DNA of 64,000 nt. Source: Pleurostoma richardsiae. Taxonomy: Eukaryota > Ascomycota > Sordariomycetes > Calosphaeriales > Pleurostomataceae. Below are positions 12,487 to 22,279 of the stretch, piece by piece (position 1 is the stretch's first letter; each line of letters opens with the position of its first letter). A program made the position numbers and the translations under genes. The DNA is taken from assembly GCA_030052745.1 (NCBI GenBank), contig JANBVO010000012.1, positions 434,001-498,000 of the forward strand, read 5' to 3'. Below the pieces are notes generated by a model. The model made no database searches and had not been told where the DNA came from. It saw only the letters and a program-made list of their open reading frames with translations.

Positions 12487-13395
12487 CTAGGGAGAGTCGA
12501 CCTCCATGCTTATATACTCTAGCGTATAGTAGGGCAGCTCTCTCGCTAGGGCCTCCGTGTCCCATTCGTCAATGTGTTCTTCAAGTTCGTCGATTCTTGG
12601 AGGCGGATCCTGAAAAAGGAGGCTTCGGCGGTCACCGAGTCTCCGCCGCAAGCGTCGGGCGCTGGACCCGACTTCATTCGCATCTAGTTTAAGGTCTTCC
12701 CTGTCCGAATCGCTCCCGATGCTCTCGCTGATGGTCCGCTTCCCAATGCTTCCCGACGTCATGCGACGATGCCTCTTCTCCAGCCGCGTTCTTCTCAACA
12801 TTTCCTGGAAGTCGTCCAGATCCGACTCTGACGAGTCGCTGTCGCTGCAGTTTAGGTTCTTGAGGTCGGAGATCACGCTGCGGTCGACTACCTCCGGAGG
12901 GTTTCGGGACCTCGACCTGCTCCGTTCCGACTCGGCGTCTTCAATTTTATATGGTCGTATGACATCGAGGCGAGCATCGTCGCTGTCGTCAGAGTCGCTC
13001 AATTCCTCCAGCACGAAACTCGCCTCGGTAACGACTCGCGTGGCTCGTATTTGATGTATGAAAGGCGGAGCAGGCGCCTGACGATGCGCCGGCGCCGGGG
13101 ACACTGGGGGACTGTCGCTTTCGGAGGAGACGGCCTCCGAGTCAGCGGAGGAGGAGCTTGAGGAGCGAGGCGACAGCTCGTCGGGACCCACGGCCCGAGT
13201 GTAGCTGAAGTGGCCGTTCCCGAGCGGCCTTATGTTAGATGGTTGAGACATCGGATCCCTTGCAGGATACTGGAAGTCTCGAATATGGGGACTGCCCTTC
13301 CGATTGAATACGGGAGATGCAGTCCTCGGTGTCTGTGGCGGGGACGTCGGTCCCACGCTCTTAGAAACGTTTAATTTCGGCGTTGACGGCCGCAT
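12487..13395 (-). CDS. Hypothetical Ser/Asp-rich disordered protein
   Basis: A single-exon frame of 302 residues with a clear start. The protein is mostly disordered: SP and TP sites near the N-terminus (TSPPQTPRTASP), a long Ser run near residue 80, an acidic serine patch (ELSDSDDSDDAR) and an RSRSRSR tract. The C-terminal third is basic then acidic and ends with a motif around QDPPPRIDELEEHIDEWDTE, the part most likely to be conserved. No known domain is recognised. Composition (basic RS tract, acidic-serine blocks) would fit a nuclear or cytoskeletal regulatory protein with many phosphorylation sites, but that is inference. Confidence 0.7.
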   Translation of the reverse strand: MRPSTPKLNVSKSVGPTSPPQTPRTASPVFNRKGSPHIRDFQYPARDPMSQPSNIRPLGNGHFSYTRAVGPDELSPRSSSSSSADSEAVSSESDSPPVSPAPAHRQAPAPPFIHQIRATRVVTEASFVLEELSDSDDSDDARLDVIRPYKIEDAESERSRSRSRNPPEVVDRSVISDLKNLNCSDSDSSESDLDDFQEMLRRTRLEKRHRRMTSGSIGKRTISESIGSDSDREDLKLDANEVGSSARRLRRRLGDRRSLLFQDPPPRIDELEEHIDEWDTEALARELPYYTLEYISMEVDSP

Positions 13396-15633
13396 AATTC
13401 AAAATGTTTTGGCGGAGGATCGTATGGACCCTTCCCCCAAAATCAACGTATGTCGGTCAGATCTTCGATCTGACTTATCGATTGGCAATTGAGTGTTCCG
13501 CAGTGGCGGGGTAGTTTTCGCGGGGACAAGACGGAGTGACGCAGTTGCGCGGGCCTCAGGGCGTCAGCACCCAGAGCATGAACCTCCAGGGAGGAGAAGA
13601 CAATGGGCTTCTGTAGCTTGTCATGATAAAATCGTGTGCGGGATGCAGATGCAGGAATGCGTGCAGCACAGATTGTTCCCCTCAAAAAGGGAAAAGTCGG
13701 GCGACGCAAGACGCTGTGGAGGAATCAATGGTGGCGGGCCGAGGGCAGAGAATTGTGTGGCAGATGCCCGACCCGGCGAGTTTTTGTCGTGCCGGCCCTG
13801 TGAGAGACGGACGGAAGGCAAGGAAATGCCTGGTCGAGGGTTGCAGGCGGGCAACTTGTAAGATAAATCACGAATTATAGGAGTGACTCCTTGGGGGCCG
13901 TTCCGAAGGACGGTTAAAGACTGAGCTGCTGCTGCCTCTCCTCGCGCAAGCAACGGACCGGCGTCAAACAAAATGCTGCTTGATATGCTGGGATGGGCAG
14001 TGAAATGAACGATGCGCTTGTAGCAGGGAAAGACGGAAGAAAGACTGCTGCTGTTTCAAGAGGCATCTAACGGAGACGAAGGAGGAGCACGCCAGCGGCG
14101 GTTTTATATTTCCTGCTGTCCGAAATGCGACGAACATGGGTTGGGCACTGCACCAGACCCATCTTAAAGGGCCAACTTAAGTCCTAATATCCTCATGCTA
14201 AGTCCAGGTACTGCCCTTGAGGAAAAAGAAGAGGGGACTCCGGCGGATCGGCGGGAAGAGGGACGACTGGACTGCAGCAGAAGTCGCGGACTTGCATGCA
14301 GAGACGCGAGCGGTCCATCAGCCTATGTCGGAGAGTAGCGGCGGCTTGGGCAGCAATGCTCCACGAATCCCTGGCCTCGTTGAGCAGAGTTCAGTGTTTG
14401 GCAGCGTCACTCTCCGAAGTCTTGCGACAACTCCAACAAATTGTCGGCTCGAGGGACAAGTTAGTCATGACCGACAGAGACACTGACATCTATGCTGTGT
14501 CATGGTGAAGAGACTTTCAGACGGTGAGTTGTCACTGGCAAACTTGTCACTGCATGAGGCTGCGCGCGCGTGGGTTCTGAGGCTGGCTATCTCATCAACC
14601 CGCCTGTCCACGGCATCGGCGACGGTCGCATCCAACTGGAGCAAGAGCAGGATTTGCGCCGGAACGCGCGAATTGGAAGGAAGAGAGACCACAGGTCGAA
14701 AATAGGGTACATGTCCAGCATACGCTTGCAGCTGGTTCATGCCCAATGAGAGAGTGGAACTGGGTGTAATTCTGCATGCGAATGGGGAAAAGGAGAATCG
14801 CGGCATGCATTTGGGGACAGAAGAGATGCTGGAAGCAAAAGAAGGGATGCGCCGGACACTTTCGAAAATCTCGAGTGATCTTCCCATCGGTGGCCCTGGG
14901 TCCGCTAGCTGTGTCGTTCCCAGCCACGGCCCGATCAGTCGGTCTCCTCGTGCGGTGCTCTTTCTGCGATTCCGTGACGGGGAAACGCCAAGCCAGGGGC
15001 TGGCTGCTGCCCAATGTGCGCCAGTGTGCGTAGCCTCTCATGGGCTGTCTTCATAACCGGGCCGGCCGAAGAGCTTGGGGTGCTGCAGTGGAACGCATCA
15101 TGGCCCAACCAGACGTGTGTAAGCAGCTTCCTAGTCAACACGAAGTCGACGAAGCACGCAGCGATACAACGTCCTTGCTTCGAGCGCGGACATCTACCAG
15201 TCGACTTGATTGATGTATTGATGATGGGATGGAAGGTCCAAGCGCAATAGAAATGGATGCCTGCAAAATCGACCTTTGCTGGTTCGAAGCAACAGAAGAA
15301 GCTGATCTACATCACGTGACTTAATTCTCCCCCTCCGGTGCGGCGCTTGTTCCCCACTTCCACAGCCGTTATCGATAAGGCGCAGAGCATGATGTTTGGT
15401 GTTTACGAGGAACACTTCAAACGGAGCGTCCATTGATCATCTACCCTGCGACTAAAGCGAGTCGCTTCCGTGACCGAAACTAATTTCCGGAAGATAAGGC
15501 TATGGGAGGACTGAACGTCCCATTCCTCGAAGTCTAGGTCAGAAGCATATATGATCCCATAAATTTGTCCAGAGAACAACACACGGATCGTGGCCCTCAA
15601 CGCGTCGCGACCCCGCCAAACACCAAGGTCAAC
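13396..15633. other. Intergenic between divergent genes, no supported gene
   Basis: A 2.2-kb spacer between the Ser/Asp-rich gene (minus) and spc34 (plus), so it must hold both promoters. Frames here are short and lie on both strands. None shows a family motif or a plausible exon chain. It may hold long leaders or noncoding transcripts. Confidence 0.45.
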
Positions 15634-16452
15634 ATGTCACTCCTCGCAGCACATCTCGAGCACATCTCGATGTCTTGCCAAGGAATCGACAGCCTACCGT
15701 AAGACAAATCCATTCTATCTCCATGCCCACTTGTGTTCTGACACACCCAAAGCTTCCCACCCCCAAAGATCTTCACCAACGCCCTCCTCTCCAACCACGA
15801 CATCACCAGCCTCATCCGGGACACCGAGGCACACGAGCGCGCCCTCTTCTCCGTGCCCCCGCCGCTCCCGCCGCCAACCACCAAAAACCCCGATCCGCCG
15901 AAGCCCTCGTCCCGGCGCCAGACCGTCTTTAATGTCGCCGGCGGCGAGGTGACGACCGGGCCCCCGACCACCCGCGCCAGCGGCGTCCCGCCCCGCCGGA
16001 GCACCGCCGTGGCCGCTGTCCTAGGCGGGGACCTGCACGCGCAGATCCTGCGACGCGGCGGGGTCGGTGATGGAGGAAAGGGGGACGTAGACATAGAGGT
16101 ACTGCTGCGCGGTGCGGAAAAGCTGTGCGAGGTGTATCCGCTGCCGGGCGCGGCCGAGCGGATACCCGCCCTGCGGCAGAAGCATGCGCACCAGTGCAAC
16201 ACGCTGGCGTACTATGAGGCCAAGGTGGCGGAGCAGTCACAGGCTCTGGAGAGGAGGAACAAGGACCACTGGAGGGACGAGGAGGATGATAACGCGGAGC
16301 AGCAACGCGAGGGCGGCAGTGAGGATGTGCTGACTGAAGAGGACCTAGGGGGGGAGGAAGAGGAGATCCGCGAGCTGGACAGGAAGAAGAAGGAGCTGCA
16401 GGAGAGACTGCGCGCTATGGATAAGGACTTAGGAGGGTTGCTTAACTTGTAA
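15634..16452 (+). CDS. spc34: DASH/Dam1 complex subunit Spc34
   Basis: Spc34 is one of ten subunits of the fungal DASH ring that couples kinetochores to spindle microtubules. Exons 15634-15698 and 15753-16452 give 254 residues, the normal size. The first exon encodes MSLLAAHLEHISMSCQGIDS. The splice restores LPFPPPKIFTNALLSNHDIT, a hallmark block of the family, followed by LIRDTEAHERALF. The middle is Pro-rich with a QTVFNV block. The C-terminal half is a charged coiled coil (residues about 190-250) ending KDLGGLLNL. The 54-nt intron has GTAAGA and AAAG ends. The start is supported because the first 20 residues match the family N-terminus. Confidence 0.93.
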
Positions 16453-16619
16453 TGGGTAGGATGAGAAGGGGCCAAGGATGTTTCAAAGACACCATTCTCC
16501 CCAAGAACATCTCAGAGTAAGCCCATCATTCCATTAAAACGCCAGATACCCGAGATAATACTAACGTTGAGGAGCTGACCTAGGTCGCTTAACTCCTGCT
16601 CGCGGCTCTGCCCTGCTGT

Positions 16620-17397
16620 TTAACAGCTCAGGCCTGGCTTCGATGCGCCGTTAGACCTGGCCGCAGCCTGCTTCGCAACAATGAACTCCTCCAAGAACGC
16701 CTCCACGTCCTGCGCGCCCTCGATCTTGAACCGGTCATTGATCGTGAAATTGGGCACCCCGTGGATCCCCTCCCTGTACGCCTCCTCGACCTCCGCGTCG
16801 ACCTCCTTCCCGCCGCCCTCGCCCTCCAGCCAGCTCCTCGCCTCCGCCCCGTCCAGCCCGGCCTTCTCCGCCGCGGCCACCAGCATCTCGTGGCTGGTGA
16901 CGTCGCCGCCCTGCTCGAAGTACGACCGGAACAGCTCGCTCACCACGCGGTCCTGCGCGTCCAGCCCCTTGGTCTTGGCCAGCTGCACGAGGCGGTGCGC
17001 GTCGCGCGTGTTGCCCACCTTGCCCTGCTGCGTGAAGTCGATGCCCTCGGCTCGGCCCATCAGCCGCATCCGCGCATTCATGGCCTCGAGCCGGTCGGCG
17101 CCGAAGCGCTGCGCCATGCGCTCCAGCACGGGGATGCCGCGCTTGGGCAGGCTGGGGTCCAGGTAGAAGGGGGACCAGGTCACGGTGAAGGTGTCCTCGG
17201 ACCCGCCGGGGACGGACTTCTTGTAGACGTCGATGGCGCGCTCCAGGCGCTTCTTGCCCAGGTAGCACTGGTGTGGCATGTCAGTCGCTGGTGGGGATTG
17301 CTGGTACAGGGCAAGCAGGGGAAGCACTTACAAAGGGGCAGATGACGTCTGAAACGATCTTGATGTTGAAGTTTGTCATTTTGGCTAGTCTGGACAT
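16620..17397 (-). CDS. DsbA-family (FrnE-like) thioredoxin-fold oxidoreductase
   Basis: Exons 17397 (or 17379)-17332 and 17267-16620 join in frame at CPF/CYLG. The product is 231-237 residues, depending on whether the first or second ATG is used. The N-terminal beta strand NIKIVSDVICPFCYLGKKRL carries the CxxC redox site of FrnE proteins. A long helical insert follows, and near the C-terminus the cis-proline loop HGVPNFTINDRF of the thioredoxin fold. Family members are cytosolic disulfide oxidoreductases or isomerases in polyketide and aromatic metabolism; the substrate cannot be read from the sequence. The 64-nt intron has a GTAAGT donor. The gene is convergent with spc34, with under 170 bp between stop codons. 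Confidence 0.88.
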
Positions 17398-18414
17398 AAG
17401 GAAGATACCGTAGTCCCAATGGTTCTTCCTTGCGTGACGAGTACTACTTCAATTGGAGAAAGGGCTCCGTATATTTATCTGTATCAGGTTAAGAACAGAA
17501 CATCTCCTTTCATCAAGCCACACTGGTTGCTGAATCGTTATGCTGTGCCGCTGACAAATCGCCCTTCGGTCTCGGCATCAATTTGGAAGAAGCGGCGGCG
17601 GCGGCGGTGGCGGATCGAGCCGAAGTCCCGTCACGACCGCCGTAACTGCGGACGCAGAGGAAGTACCTAGGTAGCTCCTGCTTTACGTCTTTGAACTCTG
17701 TCGCGTCTTTGACGACCACGTTGTACATGATGAAGCTTGGTATGGTAGTAAAATCATTGGCTCGACGCCTGTCGCCAGAACCTTCCAGAGCGAGACAGGC
17801 CGTAGTAGGCGCAGGTCCGCTTATGTCTATGCGCCCCCCTGGTTTAGTTTACCAATTCATACGTCGTAGCAGCAATAGACATTTCAGTCTGAGAGCAACT
17901 TGCTGGGTTTGATATTCATCTAGCATCGAGGCCTGAATGTGGCATGTGACCCGAATTATGTGATTATCTGATCCATACTGAGCATGAAGCGAGACGAGAC
18001 GCCCATTCGTCAAAGTCCTCAGCTGTAGAGTCTATGAACTTAAACGTAGTAATCTGGTATATATACCGTAATTCCTGGACGCCATCTGGCCGGATATGTA
18101 GACAGTTTCGCAGGCTCGTGGCTCTGTGCGATCAACTGTGCTTGGCTTCCGAGCATCTTCTCAAGCTCGCTGAGACACCTGAGCTGATCATCGAGCCTCC
18201 ATCAGTAGAAATGGTAGGTTGGTTGCGATGTGCTGAGGAAGCAACGGGACAGCTCGAGCATAGCTTCTTCACTTCTCAGGCTCAGATGCTTGCTCGGCGT
18301 CCTGGCGGGCTTGATCGCTCGGAGCGGTAGCGGTAGAGTCGCGAAACGAGGCAACGCCATGCCTGCTTCGTGGAAGGGAGGTAAGGTGAGGAGTAATCAA
18401 GTGTGCTTGATCGC
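17398..18414. other. Intergenic, no supported gene
   Basis: Promoter of the FrnE-like gene and 3' flank of the RING gene, which lies on the same strand. A short GGC-type repeat occurs near 17588-17610. No coding frame is convincing. Confidence 0.5.
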
Positions 18415-19608
18415 TCAATCAGGCACATAGCGCTGCGCAGCCTCCATTCGACTTTCATACGCATACGGCCGTCGTGGGCCATAAGGCCGATACCGCCGCT
18501 CACCGCGCGGGTATCGATCCCTTCCCCTGGGTCTATAGTATGTAGGTGTATCCCTCCGGGGCTCCTCTCGCGGCGGGGCCGCCCCATCCCGTCCCGCGAC
18601 CACCGCCGCCTTCGACTCGTCGTACTGCACATTGCGGTCCCAGGCCTCCAGCGAGCCGTGCGGGCTCCTCAACCACGAGCGCAGCTCATGCAGGAACAGC
18701 TGCGTGTTGTCCCGCCCTAGGAACTCTTGCAGCATGTCCTCCGCCTGGCCGCAGCTCCCCTGGATGTCGACCGTCTTGAGGATGGCGACGATGTATTCGA
18801 GCAGGAACTCCGCGTTGCTCGCCCGCCGCCTCCTCGCGGCGTCGTCGGTACTGGTGCCGTCCCCGCTCCCCGCCGACAGGAACTCGAAGACCTGCAGCTC
18901 GCGCCGGATCCACATGCGCGCCCGCGACACGAGGCCCGGGTCCGTCTCAAACATCCGCGGCGTGAGGTCCCGGTAGCGGGAGACACGGTTGGAGCCCACG
19001 TGTAGCGAGTATAGCCTGTTCCGGTAGACGTGCCGCCGGCGCAGCAGCGCCTCGTCAGGCGTCACGGCCGGGCGCGGCTCGGGGTAGTCCCTGCGGCGGC
19101 GGCCCCTCTGCGCCAGGCGCGACCTCTCGTAGATGGGGTGCGGCCGCCGCGCTGCTGTCGGGTCCGCTCTGCCGCCATTGGTGGCGCTGCGCTCTTTCTT
19201 CGCGGGCGGCGGGACCTCGAACGTCTTCCAGCTCGCGGCGTCGTCGCTGAACTCATATCTGACTTGTGAAATGGTAGCCTTGCATAGCGGGCAGGCGGGG
19301 CTCTCCTGCAGCCAGCTGACGAGGCAGAGGAAGTCGAAGTTGCGGTGGGCGCACGGCTTCGCTACGCAGGGCTCCGCGACGCTGTCGAGGCAGATGACGC
19401 AGCACAGCTCGGCGTCATCGTCATGCTGTGCGGAGATCTCGGTGAGGGTGCTTTGGAGGACTCTCCTTTGGACATCAGCGCGATCGACGTCTTCGTTGTC
19501 CATCGGCCGACGGCTGCCTTTCGTCCTTGTTGACGTGCCGTCTCGGTCGAGGTTGAAGTTGGGAAGTATTGGTAAGATAATGCGGCCTGTGGCGCTTGCG
19601 GGAAGCAT
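18415..19608 (-). CDS. RING-finger protein, Topors-like E3 ubiquitin ligase
   Basis: A single-exon frame of 397 residues. The RING lies at about residues 70-109: CVIC, then PCAHRNFDFLCLVSWL and ACPLC. In the usual HxFCxxC part an Asp (NFDFLC) stands where many C3HC4 RINGs have Cys. Asp can bind zinc, and I believe fungal homologues share this, but that needs an alignment. A second conserved region at about residues 225-330 (ARMWIRRELQVFEFL, then EFLLEYIVAILKTVDIQG) resembles the helical module after the RING in Topors/ICP0-like proteins. The C-terminus is Arg/Tyr/Pro-rich, a possible nucleic-acid-binding tail. Likely a nuclear E3 ligase. An internal Met at about residue 36 is an alternative start. 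Confidence 0.82.
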   Translation of the reverse strand: MLPASATGRIILPILPNFNLDRDGTSTRTKGSRRPMDNEDVDRADVQRRVLQSTLTEISAQHDDDAELCCVICLDSVAEPCVAKPCAHRNFDFLCLVSWLQESPACPLCKATISQVRYEFSDDAASWKTFEVPPPAKKERSATNGGRADPTAARRPHPIYERSRLAQRGRRRRDYPEPRPAVTPDEALLRRRHVYRNRLYSLHVGSNRVSRYRDLTPRMFETDPGLVSRARMWIRRELQVFEFLSAGSGDGTSTDDAARRRRASNAEFLLEYIVAILKTVDIQGSCGQAEDMLQEFLGRDNTQLFLHELRSWLRSPHGSLEAWDRNVQYDESKAAVVAGRDGAAPPREEPRRDTPTYYRPRGRDRYPRGERRYRPYGPRRPYAYESRMEAAQRYVPD

Positions 19609-20052
19609 TTAGGTGGAGGCGGCGCGGGAGGCAAATGTGGTGGGGCCGACGCCGAGACTCCGCCAGGGCGGGACTGCAACCGCCACAGGCACCATCAGGT
19701 TCCGGCACCAAACGTTCTCCGTATATACACGGCGGACCTGTGGGATAGCCGATCAACCTACCTGTATTACTGATAGGCTCACTTCTTTAAACGCCATTCT
19801 CTCGAAGGAGGCAATCGCATATTTATTGCAAAATCTTGTTCTCTAGCTGTGCGCCCCTCTTGTGTTCCGAGGCTCACAAGGGAAAATGATGGGTTTGTCC
19901 GTGAAACTTGACGCAATATCCCTGGTCAACCCCCGGTGCATACACACCGCTAAGAGCACGAAATAGAGACTCCCATGTTCTTGTCCCCCGGGCGCAAACA
20001 CGGCGATGCACCACTTCTCCCCAGTTGTTCGCCGTCTGGTTCCCGAGGTCGG
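19609..20052. other. Intergenic, RING gene promoter
   Basis: Short spacer between two minus-strand genes, holding the promoter of the RING gene and the 3' flank of the C2H2 gene. No other feature seen. Confidence 0.5.
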
Positions 20053-21059
20053 CTAAAGACCTTCCCCAAACTTCAATATCATCTCCCTCGCACTCTCGAC
20101 CCTGGCCGTCGCCTCGCATAGGTAGCCGTATGCCAGCGTCACCCGCTCATCCTGCGCCTTGGCGCTTCCTGCCTTGACGCTCTCGAGCCTCGCCTTGATG
20201 CTGTCTCGTTCGTTCTCGAGCGCCTCGCAGCGAATCTTCAATTCTTCGAGCTCGGCCTCCACCTCCCCTTTCTGCAGCTTCAGCCGGGTCTTGAGACTGT
20301 CCCGCTCCTCTTGGAGCTTAGAATTTACTGCCTTCAGGTCGTCTATCTGTCTCTTGCACTTCTGAAGTTCCTTGTTCTGGTCTTCACTCGACTCGGCCGT
20401 ATTCTGCTCAGCCTCTTCGTGGGACCGTTTCCTCGGCAGAGTCACTGCCTGCTGATTGGGGTCTTTCGCGGCCGGTCGAATGCTCATCAGAGCAGAATCG
20501 TTGTTCTTCTCCTCGTCAGCTGAACTAGGGGACTGATCGGATGACCCCTCTATCTGCATGTCGGCGTTAGAGTTGGAAGAACCCTTCGCAGGAGAGGCGC
20601 CCACTGTCCTTGACTCTGGTGCTTCAGTGGTGTCATGTTCCCGAGAGGCATCTTCGAGCAGGCTCTCGGGGTGCTTGAGCCTGCGATGCTCTCTAAGGCT
20701 CCCTGGCCATTCGTACACTTTCCCGCACAATTCACATTCGAACGGGCCCCATCGCTGACCGTTATCCGGGTGCTTCAGCCTGCGGTGCTCCCTCAGGCCC
20801 TTGGGCGAGTTGTAGACCTTGTCGCAGTCTTTGCAGGGAAAGGGTCCGAAGTTGTAGCCCTTGTTGTGTTCAGTCTTGATGTGGCGAGCCAAGCTCTTCT
20901 CCAGCGAGTAGGTCTGGTTGCAATGGGTGCACACGAAGGACTGCTCCTCCGTGGTTGGCTCATGAGACGCCGACTGGCTGAGGTAGAATTCAGTATGGTT
21001 AGTAGATAGATCTCATCGCGTGGCGAGGTATTGACAGAAAAATACCTCGATTCGGGCAT
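20053..21059 (-). CDS. C2H2 zinc-finger protein with C-terminal coiled coil
   Basis: Exons 21059-21046 and 20977-20053 give 312 residues. Three C2H2 fingers follow an N-terminal Ser/Glu-rich segment: CTHCNQTYSLEKSLARHIKT, then CKDCDKVYNSPKGLREHRRL and CELCGKVYEWPGSLREHRRL. The second and third are near copies. A Ser/Thr-rich linker with a KRSHEEAEQ basic patch follows, then a long coiled coil (residues about 200-275) with regular leucine and charge spacing. DNA or RNA binding plus dimerisation is the natural reading; targets are unknown. The start is uncertain: the same frame stays open upstream to about 21170 and reads like protein (QPDHITERLETQLDTEGSSP) just after a possible acceptor, so an extra 5' exon may exist. 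Confidence 0.8.
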
Positions 21060-22138
21060 TATTTCTTGTCTGGATGCAGGAGACGAGCCTTCGGTGTCCA
21101 GCTGCGTCTCGAGCCGCTCGGTGATATGGTCAGGTTGTGGATCAGATACTTCCTGCGAAGCGGCTGGCGGGAGACTGCAGGAAGATAAACTCTACGAATC
21201 GGTGTTTCCCGCCATTGTTGGGATGACTCGGCCCAAGTATGATGCAGGAGATGGTCTGAAGTTGAAAAAGAGTCGCCCAAAGACTCCTGTGGGCATCCTC
21301 AGTCGGCTTGAGCGCGCGAGGCTCACAATGAAGGGCTGGACCGAAAGTGCTTCCCTTGAAGACAGCAATGGTTGGTTAAAGAGGCGCCGAGACGATGCAG
21401 TGATGGTAACTGTCTCACACAGAGAAAGAATAAATACATGGGCGATGTGTTGGGGCGTAACGATATTTCTCGTGTGTGGAAGAAGAAGCTCGGGCAAGTG
21501 CTCCTCGCACACAGAGATAAGTAGAGAACCGATAGCTCTCTCATTTCTCGTGATGTCGAAGCCATATTCAATATTTCCAGATGATCGTCGGCAAGGTGAA
21601 TATGACCGCTTCTTTATCAGGATGAAGTTGTGAGAACAGGAAAAGGGCTGTCTAACCGGCACGCATTGTGGTTCTGCAACGAGCCAGACGGAGGATCTCA
21701 TGGCAGGCACCTTCTTAGTCCATAAGGGACAGCAAAACACTCATGATACTGGTCCACGAGCAGACTCTGGCAAATAAATTTTCTCCAAGAACATTCTCGC
21801 GTTTGGTACTGTAGTAGACATGAATATGCTCGTGCCTCTATCTCGAACTCGAGCTACCGAGAATATGTGAGAGCGAGTCCGAGTTTGTCATGTAAGTCGT
21901 TTGTGTCCCTTGTACGTCGAGATCTGCAAACTAGATCGGTCTCTCGCGGCATTGCATGCATTAAGGATGTTCACGATATTCTTGCCTTGTTATAGTTTCT
22001 TGAGTTCGATCCACTGTAAGGCGTTGGTGTTGTTGAAAGAGAAACATTCCGTCATAAGTGGTGGGTGGTAGGGGGTTCAATGTGGAGACCGAGCCGCCTG
22101 TGTCGCGCAGCTTTCTTTGGTGGGGAATTTCCCTTTGA
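21060..22138. other. Intergenic between divergent genes
   Basis: Promoter region shared by the C2H2 gene (minus) and sld2 (plus). The left 110 bp may be coding for the C2H2 protein. Further minus-strand frames around 21200-21740 do not resemble any family. Confidence 0.45.
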
Positions 22139-22165
22139 ACGCGTCCGCCGGACGCGTCCGGCGGA
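22139..22165 (+). promoter_or_regulatory. Two MluI cell-cycle boxes (ACGCGT), one in a 22-bp palindrome
   Basis: ACGCGT occurs at 22139-22144 and 22152-22157, 13 bp apart, about 120-140 bp before the sld2 start. The second copy sits at the centre of a perfect 22-bp palindrome (22144-22165) with half-site TCCGCCGGACG. ACGCGT is the binding site of MBF (Mbp1/Swi6-type), which drives G1/S transcription of replication genes in fungi. The sites are seen directly; their use here is inferred from position and from the role of Sld2. Confidence 0.7.
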
Positions 22166-22183
22166 TGGATCCGGCGGATGGAT
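22158..22183 (+). repeat. Tandem 13-bp repeat in the sld2 promoter
   Basis: Two exact head-to-tail copies of CCGGCGGATGGAT. The first overlaps the right half of the palindrome carrying the MluI box. The duplication may add or space regulator sites. Confidence 0.8.
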
Positions 22184-22279
22184 TGCGGCGCCTCGACTAA
22201 ATGGGTGACTTTTCGCCCACCCCCGAACCAGGGACCTGCTCTTCCCACAGAATTCACTTGAAAGAGCCATTGAGGCACA

